The notes below the pieces were generated by a model. It did no database searches and was not told where the DNA came from. It worked only from the letters and a program-made list of their open reading frames with translations. Shown piece by piece: positions 50,120 through 60,969 of a stretch of 64,000 nt of DNA (position 1 is the first letter of the stretch; each line of letters opens with the position of its first letter). The position numbers and the translations under genes were made by a program. The DNA is from Chamaea fasciata. Lineage: Eukaryota > Chordata > Aves > Passeriformes > Sylviidae. The DNA lies in assembly GCA_029207755.1 (NCBI GenBank), contig JARCOQ010000002.1, positions 57,763,172 through 57,827,171 on the forward strand, written 5' to 3'.

Positions 50120-51180
50120 TGTGCTGAGTTAACCTTGCCTAGGCATCAGATTCCCATCAAAGTCACTCTGTGACTCCCCTCCTCAGCTGGACAGGGGACA
50201 GAAAATGTAACAAAAGGCTCATGAGCTAGGCACAAGGAGAGATTCCTCATCAATCACTGTCACAGGCAAAACACACTTGCCTTGGGGAAATTAGTTTAAT
50301 TTTATCACCAATCAAAATCAGAGTAATGAAAAATAAAAGGTAAATCTTAGATCACCTTCCCCCAACCCTCTCTTCTTCTTGGGTTCAACTTCACTCCCAA
50401 TTTCTCTATCTGCTCTGTCCCAGTGATAAAAGGGGAAGAGAAATGGAGGTTGCAGTCAGTTCATCACAGTTGCAATCATCAGTCAGCTCATCATCAGACT
50501 CTGCCACATCTTCTTCCTCCAGGGGAGGACTTCTCACACCCTTCTTCCACTCCATTGTTGGGTCCCTCCCATGGGAGATAGTCCTCCCTGAGGTTCTCCA
50601 ACCTGGGGTCCTTCCCTTCTTCATGAACTGCTCCACCATGGGTGACTCTCAGGGACATTCCAGCAAACCTACTTCAGTGTGTACTCCTCTCTCCACAGGA
50701 CCACAGATCCTGCTGGGAATCTACTCCAGTGTGGGCTTCCCATAGGGTCACAGCCTTCTTAAGGCATCCATCTGCTCTAACATGGGATCCTCCACAGGCT
50801 GAAGATCTCCTCCCCCATGGACTTCCATGGGCTGCAAAGAGACAGTCTGTTTCACTGTGGTCTTCACCACAGCTGGAGAATCTCTCACCTGGCACCTGGA
50901 ACACCACCTGTCTGTCCTGTGTCACCAACCTTGGTGTTTGCAGGGTTGTTTCCTTCACATATTCTCACTCTCTTCAGGCTGTTCTTTTCTTGTCAAATTT
51001 TAACACCTCTGTTTTTCTAACTCTATAACTGCATAGGTGCTGCCACTGTCACTGATGGGCTCAGCCTTGAAGCCAGATGGCATTGGCTCTTCCAGTCACA
51101 GGGAAAACTTCTCACAGCTTTTCACAGAAACGACCCCTGCATTGTCTCCAACCAAAACCTTGCAACACAAACCTAATGCC
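50120..51180 (-). mobile_element. Near full-length family A LTR, minus orientation
   Basis: Plus-strand order is the reverse complement of the LTR. It starts TGTGCTGAGTTAACC (family end: CAACCCACCACA in LTR sense), then CTCCTCAGCTGGACAGGGGA, the AT-rich poly(A) region at 50290-50340 (the LTR-sense signal is degraded to GATAAA), a GC-richer block of repeated CTCCA...GGGTCC and CCACAGG cassettes (50440-50900), TTGGTGTTTGCAGGGTTGTT, the GGCATTGGCTC block, and AAAACCTTGCAACACAAACC at the far end. No internal viral sequence adjoins, so it is a solo LTR or a fragment. No clean target-site duplication is visible. Frames such as 50443-50745 are LTR-derived noise. Confidence 0.87.
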
Positions 51181-52436
51181 TAATAGTGTAAAAGTGATGT
51201 GACTACCAGTTTTGTAGACCAGTATAAAAAAATCAGAAGAATAATTTTGCTTCTAGGCATAATCATGTTGAAAAATATTATTTTTTTTCTCTCTCTCATC
51301 CCTATCAGCTGATGTGAATACAAGAAACTGTTTTGTCATATCAAATATCTAGTGATAATACCATCCTATCTGGAGTACAGAAACAGGCTTCTTGAGCTAT
51401 TTCCCATTTATAATTCCTCTTCTTGACCCTAAAACCATGGATGTGCGAGCAATGGGAGCAAATCTGCACTTGGTGTATTGGTAAATTTCCCGAAGAGCTT
51501 ATGCAAGGAGCCATGCTCTTAGTGTTGTGGTCTGAAATAAGTATCCTCAGAATGAGAAATTTTGAAAAGGTTTCTGATGAAGAAGCAAAGACAGGAAGAA
51601 CAAGGGACTGCAGTTGAATAGGACTTACTATCTTGTACTCTCTCCATCTCATTTGCAAGAAGAATGCATATCTTTTTCAGTGTTCTGTGCAGGAATAATG
51701 TTTGGCTTTGCAGTCTGTTTCACCACAGTGGTAGTGCTGTCAGAGTACTGCAACTTCATCCTCAAGATTCTTGAGAACTCTGGGGACTTTTTTCTTGTTG
51801 TTTTATTTGGGGGTTTTGGAGGGGTTTATTTCTGTAGTTGATGTTATTTTTGTTGTTTGTCTTTTTCTGTTTCTTCTGTTTCAAAATTATTCCATGATTG
51901 TAGTCCAGCTATAAGAAAAGGCAAAAATTTGCATCCCTACAATACAAGACTAAAAAAATAGGTGTCGGAGGTTACTTAGCACTGATAAATGTTGACTAAG
52001 CCTCTGCTACATAAGAACCTTGAAAAAACATCATAAAAGTGTATTCATTGATTCTCCACTCCTATAAAGAAAGCAGAAAACTGAAAAATGGAAATCACCT
52101 TTGTTTCTCATGCCCGGTTTTCACAGAAAAAGAAAAAAATTGCACTACGTAGAAGGATACCATGTGTTTTAATTCTATTGAAATCCATATTTTAAGGATT
52201 TTTTCCTTGTAAAAACATTGTGACTGCAATTCTGACAAGGTCAATGTCAGGTTGCATTTGCTGCTGTACAAGCATCACTCAGGCAAATTAGTTTTGCCGC
52301 AGGGGCTAGCCTAAGATGCCCACCTTGTTTTCTGAAACCTTTTTTTTCCTGAATCAGCATTTCTTTTGTTCATGTGGCACATCCTATCTGTTTCTGTCCT
52401 TCCCTAGCCATTTTTTACCTGGAAAAATAAATGTTC
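51181..52436. other. Unique non-coding stretch
   Basis: Nothing recognised beyond short open frames and T-rich segments. Confidence 0.6.
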
Positions 52437-52547
52437 TTTTTTTTTTTTTTTTGTTTTGTTTTGTTTGTTTTTTTTTTTTTTTTGTTTTGTTTTGTTTTGT
52501 TTTGTTTTGTTTTTGGTTTTGTTTTGTTTTGTTTTGTTTTGTTTTTA
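52437..52547. repeat. (TTTTG)n simple repeat
   Basis: Poly-T runs and about 17 TTTTG or TTTG units, giving a phenylalanine/cysteine-rich artefact frame. Confidence 0.95.
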
Positions 52548-52744
52548 ATGTAAGAGACCTACTTGACTCTCCTTATCCCCATTTAAGTTTTCCTTTCAAT
52601 TCAGTTACCATAACAACACATCTGTGAAATGTGGGGCATTGTAATCACAACCTTACAAATGAGAAATTTATGCATGGTGATTACACCCATAAAAACAGAT
52701 CCCTGGGAACACAGTGGAGAAAAGGTACTTCCTGATTGTCTTCT

Positions 52745-53541
52745 GACTCAAAATCATTTAATGGTCAACTGTAGGAAGTTTATCCTCAGTAGTTTTGCAG
52801 ACAACACCTAGTTGGGTGACAATGTTGATCTACTGGAGACTGGAGAGTAGGAAGGCTCTACAGGGGGATTGGGACTCTCTGGATTAATGGGTGAAGGCCA
52901 ACAAGTGTCTAGTTCAATAAGGCAAACAGCTGGGTCCTAAGCTTGAGTCACAAGAACCTCCTTCAGGGCTGCAGACTTGGGGAAGAGCAGCTGGAACGCT
53001 GGCTGGCAGAATAGGACCTGGTGGTGCTGGTTAACCATGGTTGAACATGAGCCAGGTGGGATAGAGGGCCAGTGGCTCTCTGGCCTGTATCAGCAACAGT
53101 GTGTCCAGCAGGACTAGAAAAGTCACTGTCCTGCTGTACTTGGCACTGGTGAGGCCACACCTCAAGTCCTGTGTTAAGTTCTGGGCCTCTCACTGCAAGA
53201 AAAATCTGGACAAGAGTCTGCAGTATAAGCCTTACAAGGAGTGCCTGGGGGAACTGGGTTTGTTTATCCTGGAGGAGGCTCAGAGGTGACCTTATTGCTC
53301 TCTACAACTACCTGGAAGGAGTCTGTAAAAAGGTTAGGGTCAGCCTGTTCTCTAAGATAGCAAGTGACAAGAAGAAATAGCCTCAAGTACAATAGGGAAA
53401 GTACAGACTCGGTATTAGGGAAAAAAAAACCCAAACCAAAACAAAAAAACACTGGAAGAGTGATTAAGCATTGGAATAAGTTGCCCGAGGAGATGATTGG
53501 CTCATCTGGAAAAGTTCAAGAAATGATTGGAAGTGCTATGC
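52745..53541 (+). mobile_element. CR1 LINE, left part (split by an LTR), plus orientation
   Basis: Starts in the ORF2 catalytic neighbourhood (TTTGCAGACAACACC near 52793, equivalent to the FADDT box), then follows CR1 C-terminal sequence: CTGGTGAGGCCACACCTCAA, TCTGGGCCTCTCACTGCAAG, GTGACCTTATTGCTCTCTAC and TGGAATAAGTTGCCCGAGGA. Frames are broken throughout and a short A/C-rich expansion lies at 53420-53450. The element is interrupted after GTGCTATGC and resumes at 54066. Confidence 0.93.
53537..53541. repeat. Left target-site duplication of solo LTR (TATGC)
   Basis: TATGC immediately before the LTR start at 53542, matched by TATGC at 54061-54065. Confidence 0.85.
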
Positions 53542-53592
53542 TGTAGTGGTTTGAAAGCAAAACAAATGAAAGGCTCCAAGTCAGAGATACAA

Positions 53593-53598
53593 TTTAAT
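53593..53598 (-). terminator. Poly(A) signal ATTAAA of solo LTR
   Basis: TTTAAT on the plus strand, i.e. ATTAAA in LTR sense, within TTATTAAATTG about 50 bases before the LTR 3' terminus and downstream of the TATA box, as expected for the R/U5 part. Confidence 0.6.
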
Positions 53599-53800
53599 AA
53601 GAAAAAAGGAAAGAAAGTAAAATAAAATAGATGCAATAATACAAAAGACCACTGACAGAGTCAGAATACAACTTGAGCGTAGTGATGGAAGCAGTCTAGA
53701 TGAGGTGGTCTTCCTGAAGAAGTGATCTTGTAGAAAGGTTTGGTAGCTCGGGTCCTCTGGGAATCCAGTGGGTAAGCGCCCCTCTGGTGTTCAGAGTCTC

Positions 53801-53810
53801 AGCTTATATC
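53801..53810 (-). promoter_or_regulatory. TATA box of solo LTR
   Basis: AGCTTATATC on the plus strand is GATATAAGCT in LTR sense, at the middle of the LTR with a GC-richer U3 upstream (53830-54010). This is the canonical position of an LTR promoter. Confidence 0.65.
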
Positions 53811-54060
53811 CAGGCTGGAATGCTTGGTTCCTCCCTCTGGGCGGAGCATCTCACAATGGGATGGTGAGTCATGTGATAAGGCCTGATGTGCCCAGTAACA
53901 GGAGATAGTCCAGGAGGGGGTTATCTGTGAGTCGTGTGGCAAAGGTGCTGATGGGCCCATTAACAGAAGATAAGCCAGAGTGGAGGAGGCAGGGAGCACT
54001 GCCTCACTTGGTTTCAACAGTTCATGAAGATGGTGGTAGAATATACTTCAACCCAGGACA

Positions 54061-54065
54061 TATGC
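54061..54065. repeat. Right target-site duplication of solo LTR (TATGC)
   Basis: Matches 53537-53541 exactly and directly follows the LTR terminus ACA. Confidence 0.85.
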
Positions 54066-54180
54066 TTAATGCTTAGTCTTGTCTTTGTGCTATGGTCTAG
54101 ATGGCAAGATGGTATTCAGCCAAAGATTTGACTTGATGATCTTGGAGTTATTTTCCAACTTAAATTATTCTATGCTTCTA
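54066..54180 (+). mobile_element. CR1 LINE, right part (split by an LTR), plus orientation
   Basis: Resumes the CR1 of 52745-53541: TGTGCTATGGTCTAGATGGC, TTGACTTGATGATCTTGGAG, TTTTCCAACTTAAATTATTC and the tail TATTCTATGCTTCTA. Removing the LTR and one TATGC copy restores a continuous CR1 3' end. Confidence 0.93.
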
Positions 54181-57100
54181 ATCTAACTATTAATGTTTTG
54201 GTTGAATGTTTTTTTCTAGTAGAACCTAGAAACCTATTGAACCTAGCCTTCAATAACTATTTGCTGATCACCCCAGAGAACATTGTGGCTTTTGTTGTTT
54301 TTTCAAACTAGATCTACTTGACTAGTCACATATGTGCAATCGTTCTATACAAAATCAGCTGAAAGCATTTTTAGGTCATAAAATTTAATGCCTAATAAAG
54401 AGAATTTCAGTATGAGAGCCCTTGGTTATGAGTTTGTGGATTTTATAGAATAAATAATTTCAGAAGAGAAACCATGAAAATGTACCCAGCTTTGATCATT
54501 CCAGATAAGGGTAATTTGCTATATTTGCAAGAAAGATTTATTTTTAATATTTGATGGCAGATTTCACTTTGGCATCTATGGAAACAGAAAAATGCCGGGG
54601 TACAGAGATGAGTTTAATGTTTCTGCCTCATGAAATACATTAAACACAGCCATAAATATCACCATTTACGTGGCTCAAGCCTTACAATCTGTCTGATATT
54701 CATGTGGTCTCTGGGTCACATCGAGTCTCTCTAAAGCGAAAGAATTCTTGATAATATACAAATTAACCCAGTCACTCTTTCTGCAGTGTTCCCCTGTGGA
54801 ATTAGGGAAGACAGCAAGACCAAGGATTAGGGGAAATCTTGTGACCCAAAAAGCAGTGTTTCCATGAGAAAGAATTACAGAATCACAGAATGGTTAGGGA
54901 CAGAAGGGCCCTCTAAGGATCATAAAATTTAGTCTTCTCCCAGCCTTGTAGAATTAAGAAATGCTTACATGCAGAAATTAAAAACTACTATCATTTCTTT
55001 TAATCAATGGAAAATTGTGGGGAAAATTTTTATTTGTACATTTTTATTTGTACTGACTCCAAAGTATTTTTATTCACAATCTAACAAGATAAAATGAATT
55101 AGGATAAGCAAAACAAAACTTTAGTGTGGCAATAAGCCTTAACTTTCAGATCATACTGCACATGTTACAACAAAAGATGACAGTAAAGGGTAAGTAAAAC
55201 AAATAAGTAAGTCAGAGTGTAAGAAACAATGCAGGACTATTTTAGCACACATAGGAATTTATACTTTTGACTGGTGTTGTACCCATGGGCTATGCTCAGT
55301 CCTACATGATGAATTTTGCTGGCATAATCTGTAACTTCCAATGCTGATGTATAGCACTAATGTTAGAACATAACAGAGAAACTAAATTCACTTCTACCCT
55401 TTCCCTGCCTCATCATTTTTGAAACTCAAGGTAACAACCATACATAAATGCCTATTCAGAGGGCATCTAACAGGGCATGAACTAAAGGAGACAGCAGTCT
55501 GGTTTCCACCCTGGACACTGACTGAATTCCCAAAGGGTGTTTATGGCAACTGCAACAAATTAGAATTCAACAGCACAGGAGTGGGGAGAAGTAGAAAAAA
55601 GCCTCTGACTTAGTGAGTCAAGTTGTTTTTGTTAAAAAAATGACCTTATAATTTCTATGCAATGCTGCTAACCATACGTGTCTGTCTTAATGCATGTTTT
55701 GAAGGCAGCAAAATATTTTTTTCCAGGGAAAATAAATCAAATCAAGCATGATTAGAATAAAGCAATAATAGCAACAAACAAAGTTTTTAGCGATTTTGAG
55801 GAGAGGAAGATTAACAATTACTTGAAAAAAAACTTTAATTAAATATTTTGAAAATAGGAAAAAAGCTAGGAAATAAAGAATTCCAGCCAGTAATGTATGT
55901 AGAAAGTATAGTAAAAAATGCTAACAGGAACAAAAGTTGTTCATTAGAATATATTAAAAAAATACTTTTCAGCTACAGTAGGTTTAAAATGCCTAATGGT
56001 AGTTTTCAAAGAAATCTCTTAAAATGAACTACATATCTTAAACGTTAAAAAGGGATTGTTTTCAGGACTTTAACAATCATATTTTCTTGTATAGTTTTAT
56101 TTGAATTATTTTTATTTTTTTATCAAACTTTTTTTTTCCTCAAGTAGAAGAACTCTAAAATATATTTTAAAAGCAGAGAGATTTGTTCATTAATTAAATG
56201 TTCTACAATAGAATTAATACATTTTATTACTATTTTATATAAGCTATGGACAGATCATTCTTGACATGAAAAAAATAATGCAAAAGAAAAGTTAAAAGTC
56301 TTGTGGAATTCAAATTTTAAAATTTATGTTCATTTGAAAATAAATTTCTTTGGAAATGAACAAGTAATATTTTGCTTTCCTATATTGTTTCGTTGCTTTC
56401 TCTTGCACGTTTGCTTTCTCACTTTTCGCATTCTTCTTTACATAGCTTTGTTAGGAAATAAGATGTACTTTAAGAAAACAAATTCAGAAAAAATATGGTT
56501 ATGCATTCTGTTTTAAAAAGGATTAATTTAAAACACTGTATTTTATTTGTATTTCTATGTAAGATATAGGACCTAGATTTCAATGGCATAATTCAAATAT
56601 CTACTTTAGTCAATAAGGAGACTGCAGTAGTGACACTAAGCCATCTTCTTAAATCTTATTGCAGCAAAGATAATAATTTTCAAATCTTTGTGCAAAAATC
56701 TCTTTTTGTTTGGTCCTTGTTTTAGATGCCTACTTTTGGTTTTGTATCTCAATATCCTGTCTGGAAGCAGCAGAAGAATTTTTCAAAATAAAATCACCTA
56801 TGCTGTGATGGGACAAGGCCTTGTCAATAATACTCCTATCTTCAGCCAGTTAAATGCAGAATTTAGCATAATATATTTTTTTTTTAAATTTTCAAATCAC
56901 CTCTTTGATGCTTTATATGTCGAATTAGCTTGTATTTATATATCATAGGTATGTATTTTTATCTCTATAGAAAGGTAAATATAAAATTGATCTTTTGAGG
57001 TTTTGAATTCTAAATGAGGTGGAATAGTGCTGATCCATATATTCATCTGAATCACACATTGATATTTATTGCGCATATAATTGCTGTACTTTGCAAGATT

Positions 57101-60100
57101 TTACTGGACCTCTATATTTTTTGTAAATTCCACAGAAACTAAAGTATCAGGATGTCTAAAATACTCCTCCAAATAATCCTTAACAGGAGAGCTAAGGACA
57201 CAAAGGACAAATTTGCAGGGACTATTTCATTTTAAAGATAAAAATGATACTTCAATAAATAATATATTACAATAATGAGCCGTTGCATCAAATAGTTCCA
57301 CCATAGTCATATTCAAGGAAATACACCTTTTCATTAATTGTTGAAGGAACTGCAGGCCAAGAACATTCACTATTTTTATGTGGGTACTTACAGAACCTTC
57401 ATCACCACAGCAGACTGACGTTAATACCTTTACCTTTACAATACCTCTGCAAGGTACACCCATTTCAAAGAGAAGAGCTGACTGAAATAGAGTAACTAAA
57501 TTACCAAATATCATAGTGGAGTCTTATGTTTAAAGTCCTATGTTTACTAGTCTTCTGAGTCACAGACTCATGCCTTAATCAGAATATAATCTTTCACCTC
57601 TGAAAATTCCCCTTCACACAGTGCAGAGATGCAGACTTGCAGCATTTTTAGAAACCAGATTGCAAAACTTGTCATGCTTTTGAAAAAAGTTTCCCATCTT
57701 CACTCTTCCTATATATATTTCCTTATTAAAATTGTAGCAATTTATGAAGAAAAGACTGTTTAAATGAATTTTCCATTACAAAACTGTTTTTAAAGAAAGT
57801 TTTAAAATTATTGAAGTAGCACATTTTAATATCTTGCTGAGGGGAAAAGAAAACTGTTCATCTTAAGACTGACATCTTTTAACATATTGATTATCATTAA
57901 CAAATTTTAAAAAAAGAGGAAAAAATATTTTCAAAACATTAACTTGACTAAGTCTGTCATTTCCAAAGAGAGAAGCACCATTTATGATTTTCAAGGTTAT
58001 AATTTTAATGGGAAGCTTTAAAACTCACGTCTCCATAATACTTTGGAATAGAAAAAGTATTTTCTATTTAGCTCCAACTAAAAATTCAAAACCCTACCAT
58101 CCTATTCACACCCCCATTTCCCACCCTGTCCTCTCCCCCACCAACAAAATCATATATTTGAGCAAGGTAGTCTCCAACATCTACCTTTTCCTCACCCCAG
58201 ATCATTGGAATCTTTTGAACAATTATTGTCTACAAACAAACCCAGAAAAACATGTGCTTAGGAATACAGTATATGCTGCAAAAAAATAAGTTACTACTTG
58301 ATATATCTCTCTGTAATAAATAATATTTGATTTATATATTGTTTTATAACTGGATTTCTCTCTTTTTTTGATAACTGGCTTCTATCCTTTGCCTTAGACT
58401 GCCACATTTTCTCTACTGATATAAGATAGGCACTGACCTATGTAATCACTACAACATCACTGATTAGTTGGAGGATTTAAGGTGATTCTCCATAAATCTC
58501 ACCATGTTCTAAACATCTACTTGTTGTGATAGGGCTACTCACATACAGTTTGAAAATGTTAAAGTTCCACTTGCTTGAAAAAATTAAAGAGAAAAGACAA
58601 TAATTGCAGAGTTATCAGCATGGGTTTTTACAAAGCTCCAAGATCAATATTGATTTAAAAACCGTGGGGAAGATGACTGAGATAGAACAGACACTTGGAA
58701 ATGAAGGGTCATTACATTAAAAAAGTTTTTCAAACTTATCTTCTGGTTCTGTAGTCTATATATCCCCTACACCACCAGAAGAAAAAATTACTTTTTCTCA
58801 AATTGGCCACATTTGATATTGTACTAGCTCTTTTATATATACTCCTTACCTGAGAGAAATCATAAAAGTGAGGTAAAATCTGACAAAAGGAAATATTTTA
58901 TTAAAAAAATGCTCAAGTGCAGTGAAATCGACTTTTCCTGTTACTTTTCTGAGAGGAGACAAGAAATGGTAGTCAGAGAACAAACAAATTAAAAATTTAC
59001 AATAAATGTTTTACCAAGGTTTTTAATCTAAACATTATCTTCAATTAGAATTTAGTGACTTTTTAAAGTGACTCAATCAGGTATCAATCTTTGTTATGTA
59101 CCTAATTTAAGAGACCACTTCTCTTATTATTGTAAAAAGACATCACATGTTTCACACTGTGAATGGGAAAGTTGCTTAACAAGATACTCAGGCACACTCA
59201 GGTAAATCTTGGTGTGTACATAAAGAGTGTTCTATCCTATTGCAATTTGAGCAAGTAATGGTATTTAGTCAGTCTACATAATTGGGCAAAATTTGCTTTT
59301 TTGTCTTCTAAATATTGCAGGCCATAATGAAATAGCTGGAAAATTTTTAAACAAATAGAAAATTGTTGGTTTTGGCACTCACATATCTTATACCTTGTTA
59401 TTGCCTTAGTTTTCTTTAACTGATGTCACACCTCTGCAGTCACTACTGCAGTGGTACAGGAATGGAACTATAGTCACTCTAGAGTTTGGATGAATTCATA
59501 AGAAAAAATTGTATCTTATTTCCTTCCATCAAACATGGAAGTTTCTGGTGTATTTTCAATATTAGCAAGTAATGGACCAAATTCAAACCTAAGGTATGCA
59601 CAGTCTACATTGTATTTGATGACATTTTAGCTCAATGATACTTCATCTCCTGTCTAACATGATTTTTTTAAAGTGTACCTGTAGTATGTATTCTAATATA
59701 AATACCTAGAGAGAGCAGTAGTACAAAGTTTAACAGCTTGAGGGATCAACAACACACAGAATCAATACCCTATGGAAAAAAAGAACATTCAAAGTAGAAG
59801 ACTTATTCAGAGCAGGCAAGATCCCCATCAAATCACTTTTTTTTTTGTTGTTTTCTGATGCAGAGAAACAAATGTTTCCTTATAAACAAGGACATGGCTA
59901 ATTTTATAATTGAGGCATGCACAGAATTCACAACTCTCTACAAACACATTGGTGTTTAAATGTGCAACTACAGCTTGTGTAGGCAAACACGAGGTCTCTT
60001 GAAAGCAGTCAGCTTAGAAACTAATAGCAGTATACAAGAATAGCTGCCCTACCTTCCTAATTTCCTTGAACAAATGTAACTTCTGCCCCTTGAGACTATA

Positions 60101-60858
60101 ATGCATCAGACATTATCCTCTAATACTTATCCAGTATTTCATAGCACACTTACTCCAGCATCTATGTTGTCATGGATAGACTGCGAGAAGTTCCAAGGTT
60201 TGGAAGGTTAACTGGTTTGACCTTTCCTTGTATATTTACATGAACCTCCATTGTATTTTTGAAGTGCAAAATAAACCCCTCTAACCTGGAATAGTGCCAG
60301 CCTTTCTTTGAAGTAGAGTTAGAACAATCTTAATCTTAGACACTGTGAAATCCCGTTTCCATATAATGAGTTTTTGAAAATGTAAGTAGTTTTCAAAACA
60401 TTAGGGGAATAAACGCTGAATGCTGCATATCAAGGTCCATTGTGTTTTGAATAGTAAATAAGGATATCTGTGTATTCCTGCACCGTGCAATGCAGTTCCA
60501 TGTAATGAATGTCCTAACAACCTAGAATGTAAATAACGAACTGTGCAGTATTGAATAGAGATATACGCTTGAGTCTTGGCATCAGCACAGTCTCCTAACA
60601 GGATTATTTGGCTCTGGCACAGCAGGATGTTGGCACAACAGTGCTGCTTCTTGTTCCAGATCTGTCTTGTGCTGGGCTAGCTTCAATATCTCTGTATGGG
60701 ACTGAGTGATGCAGTGTAGATCTGCATATGTCATGAACCCACTCTTAATTTCTTGTGCATCTAAGTGTAGCTTTTTAGGTGATGTAACAGTTTTGCTATT
60801 ATACTGCACCTGATTTTTACATATTTATTTATACACACTGAAATTATTTAATATGTAG
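54181..60858. other. Unique AT-rich non-coding stretch
   Basis: No gene recognised. Contains a short minus-strand CR1 tail (54886-54945), a 17-bp-period duplication of TTTTTATTTGTAC near 55024-55052, a C-rich segment at 58090-58145, and a small hairpin CTGCAGT/ACTGCAG at 59434-59451. 54380-54790 has the low-repeat, mixed texture often seen in conserved non-coding elements. Confidence 0.55.
54886..54945 (-). mobile_element. Short CR1 3' terminus, minus orientation
   Basis: TACAGAATCACAGAATGGTT and GGACAGAAGGGCCCTCTAAGG match the reverse complement of a CR1 3' end. Only about 60 bases are recognisable. Confidence 0.75.
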
Positions 60859-60969
60859 TGGCTGATAATGAGCATCCAGCAGAAACCTCTGAGAAAGGAT
60901 GTTTCACCCAAACATCCACTTCATTAAAAAAGATTCATCAGAATGAATCAACACTCACACCAAATAAAG
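60859..60969 (+). CDS. Candidate 111-bp internal exon, phase 1-1 (unidentified)
   Basis: I do not recognise the protein. The segment is 111 bases, exactly 37 codons' worth, preceded by AATATGTAG and followed by G|GTGAGT (AAAG|GTGAGT is close to the best vertebrate donor). Read with one base from an upstream exon, it is open throughout: after a split first codon the residues run ADNEHPAETSEKGCFTQTST and then SLKKIHQNESTLTPNK, leaving a single G. It is polar, rich in Ser/Thr/Glu/Lys, like a disordered cytoplasmic cassette exon, and being symmetric it could be skipped without frameshift. The branch/polypyrimidine region is T-rich but weak. No partner exon is certain. Could be chance. Confidence 0.28.

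Larger units (their letters stand above)
53542..54060 (-). mobile_element. Solo endogenous-retrovirus LTR, 519 bp, minus orientation
   Basis: On the plus strand it begins TGTAGTGGTTTGAAAGC and ends CAACCCAGGACA, so in its own sense it reads TGTCCTGGGTTG...CCACTACA with the TGT/ACA termini expected of an LTR. It is flanked by a 5-bp direct repeat TATGC and sits inside a CR1, whose sequence resumes exactly after the duplication. In LTR sense it carries a GATATAAGC TATA box and an ATTAAA signal further on, in promoter-to-poly(A) order. The 5-bp duplication fits an ERVL-type or related integrase. No internal retroviral genes remain, implying recombination between two LTRs. Confidence 0.95.

Noticed and set aside
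50443..51028. Overlapping 100-128 codon frames on the plus strand
   Set aside because: They lie antisense in the family A LTR; GC-rich repeated cassettes keep several frames open.
60582..60809. Minus-strand 75-codon frame (ends PVRRLC) just upstream of the candidate exon
   Set aside because: Looks moderately protein-like, but its acceptor-side sequence on that strand lacks a pyrimidine tract and the opposite strand is also largely open, so the lack of stops reflects local composition.
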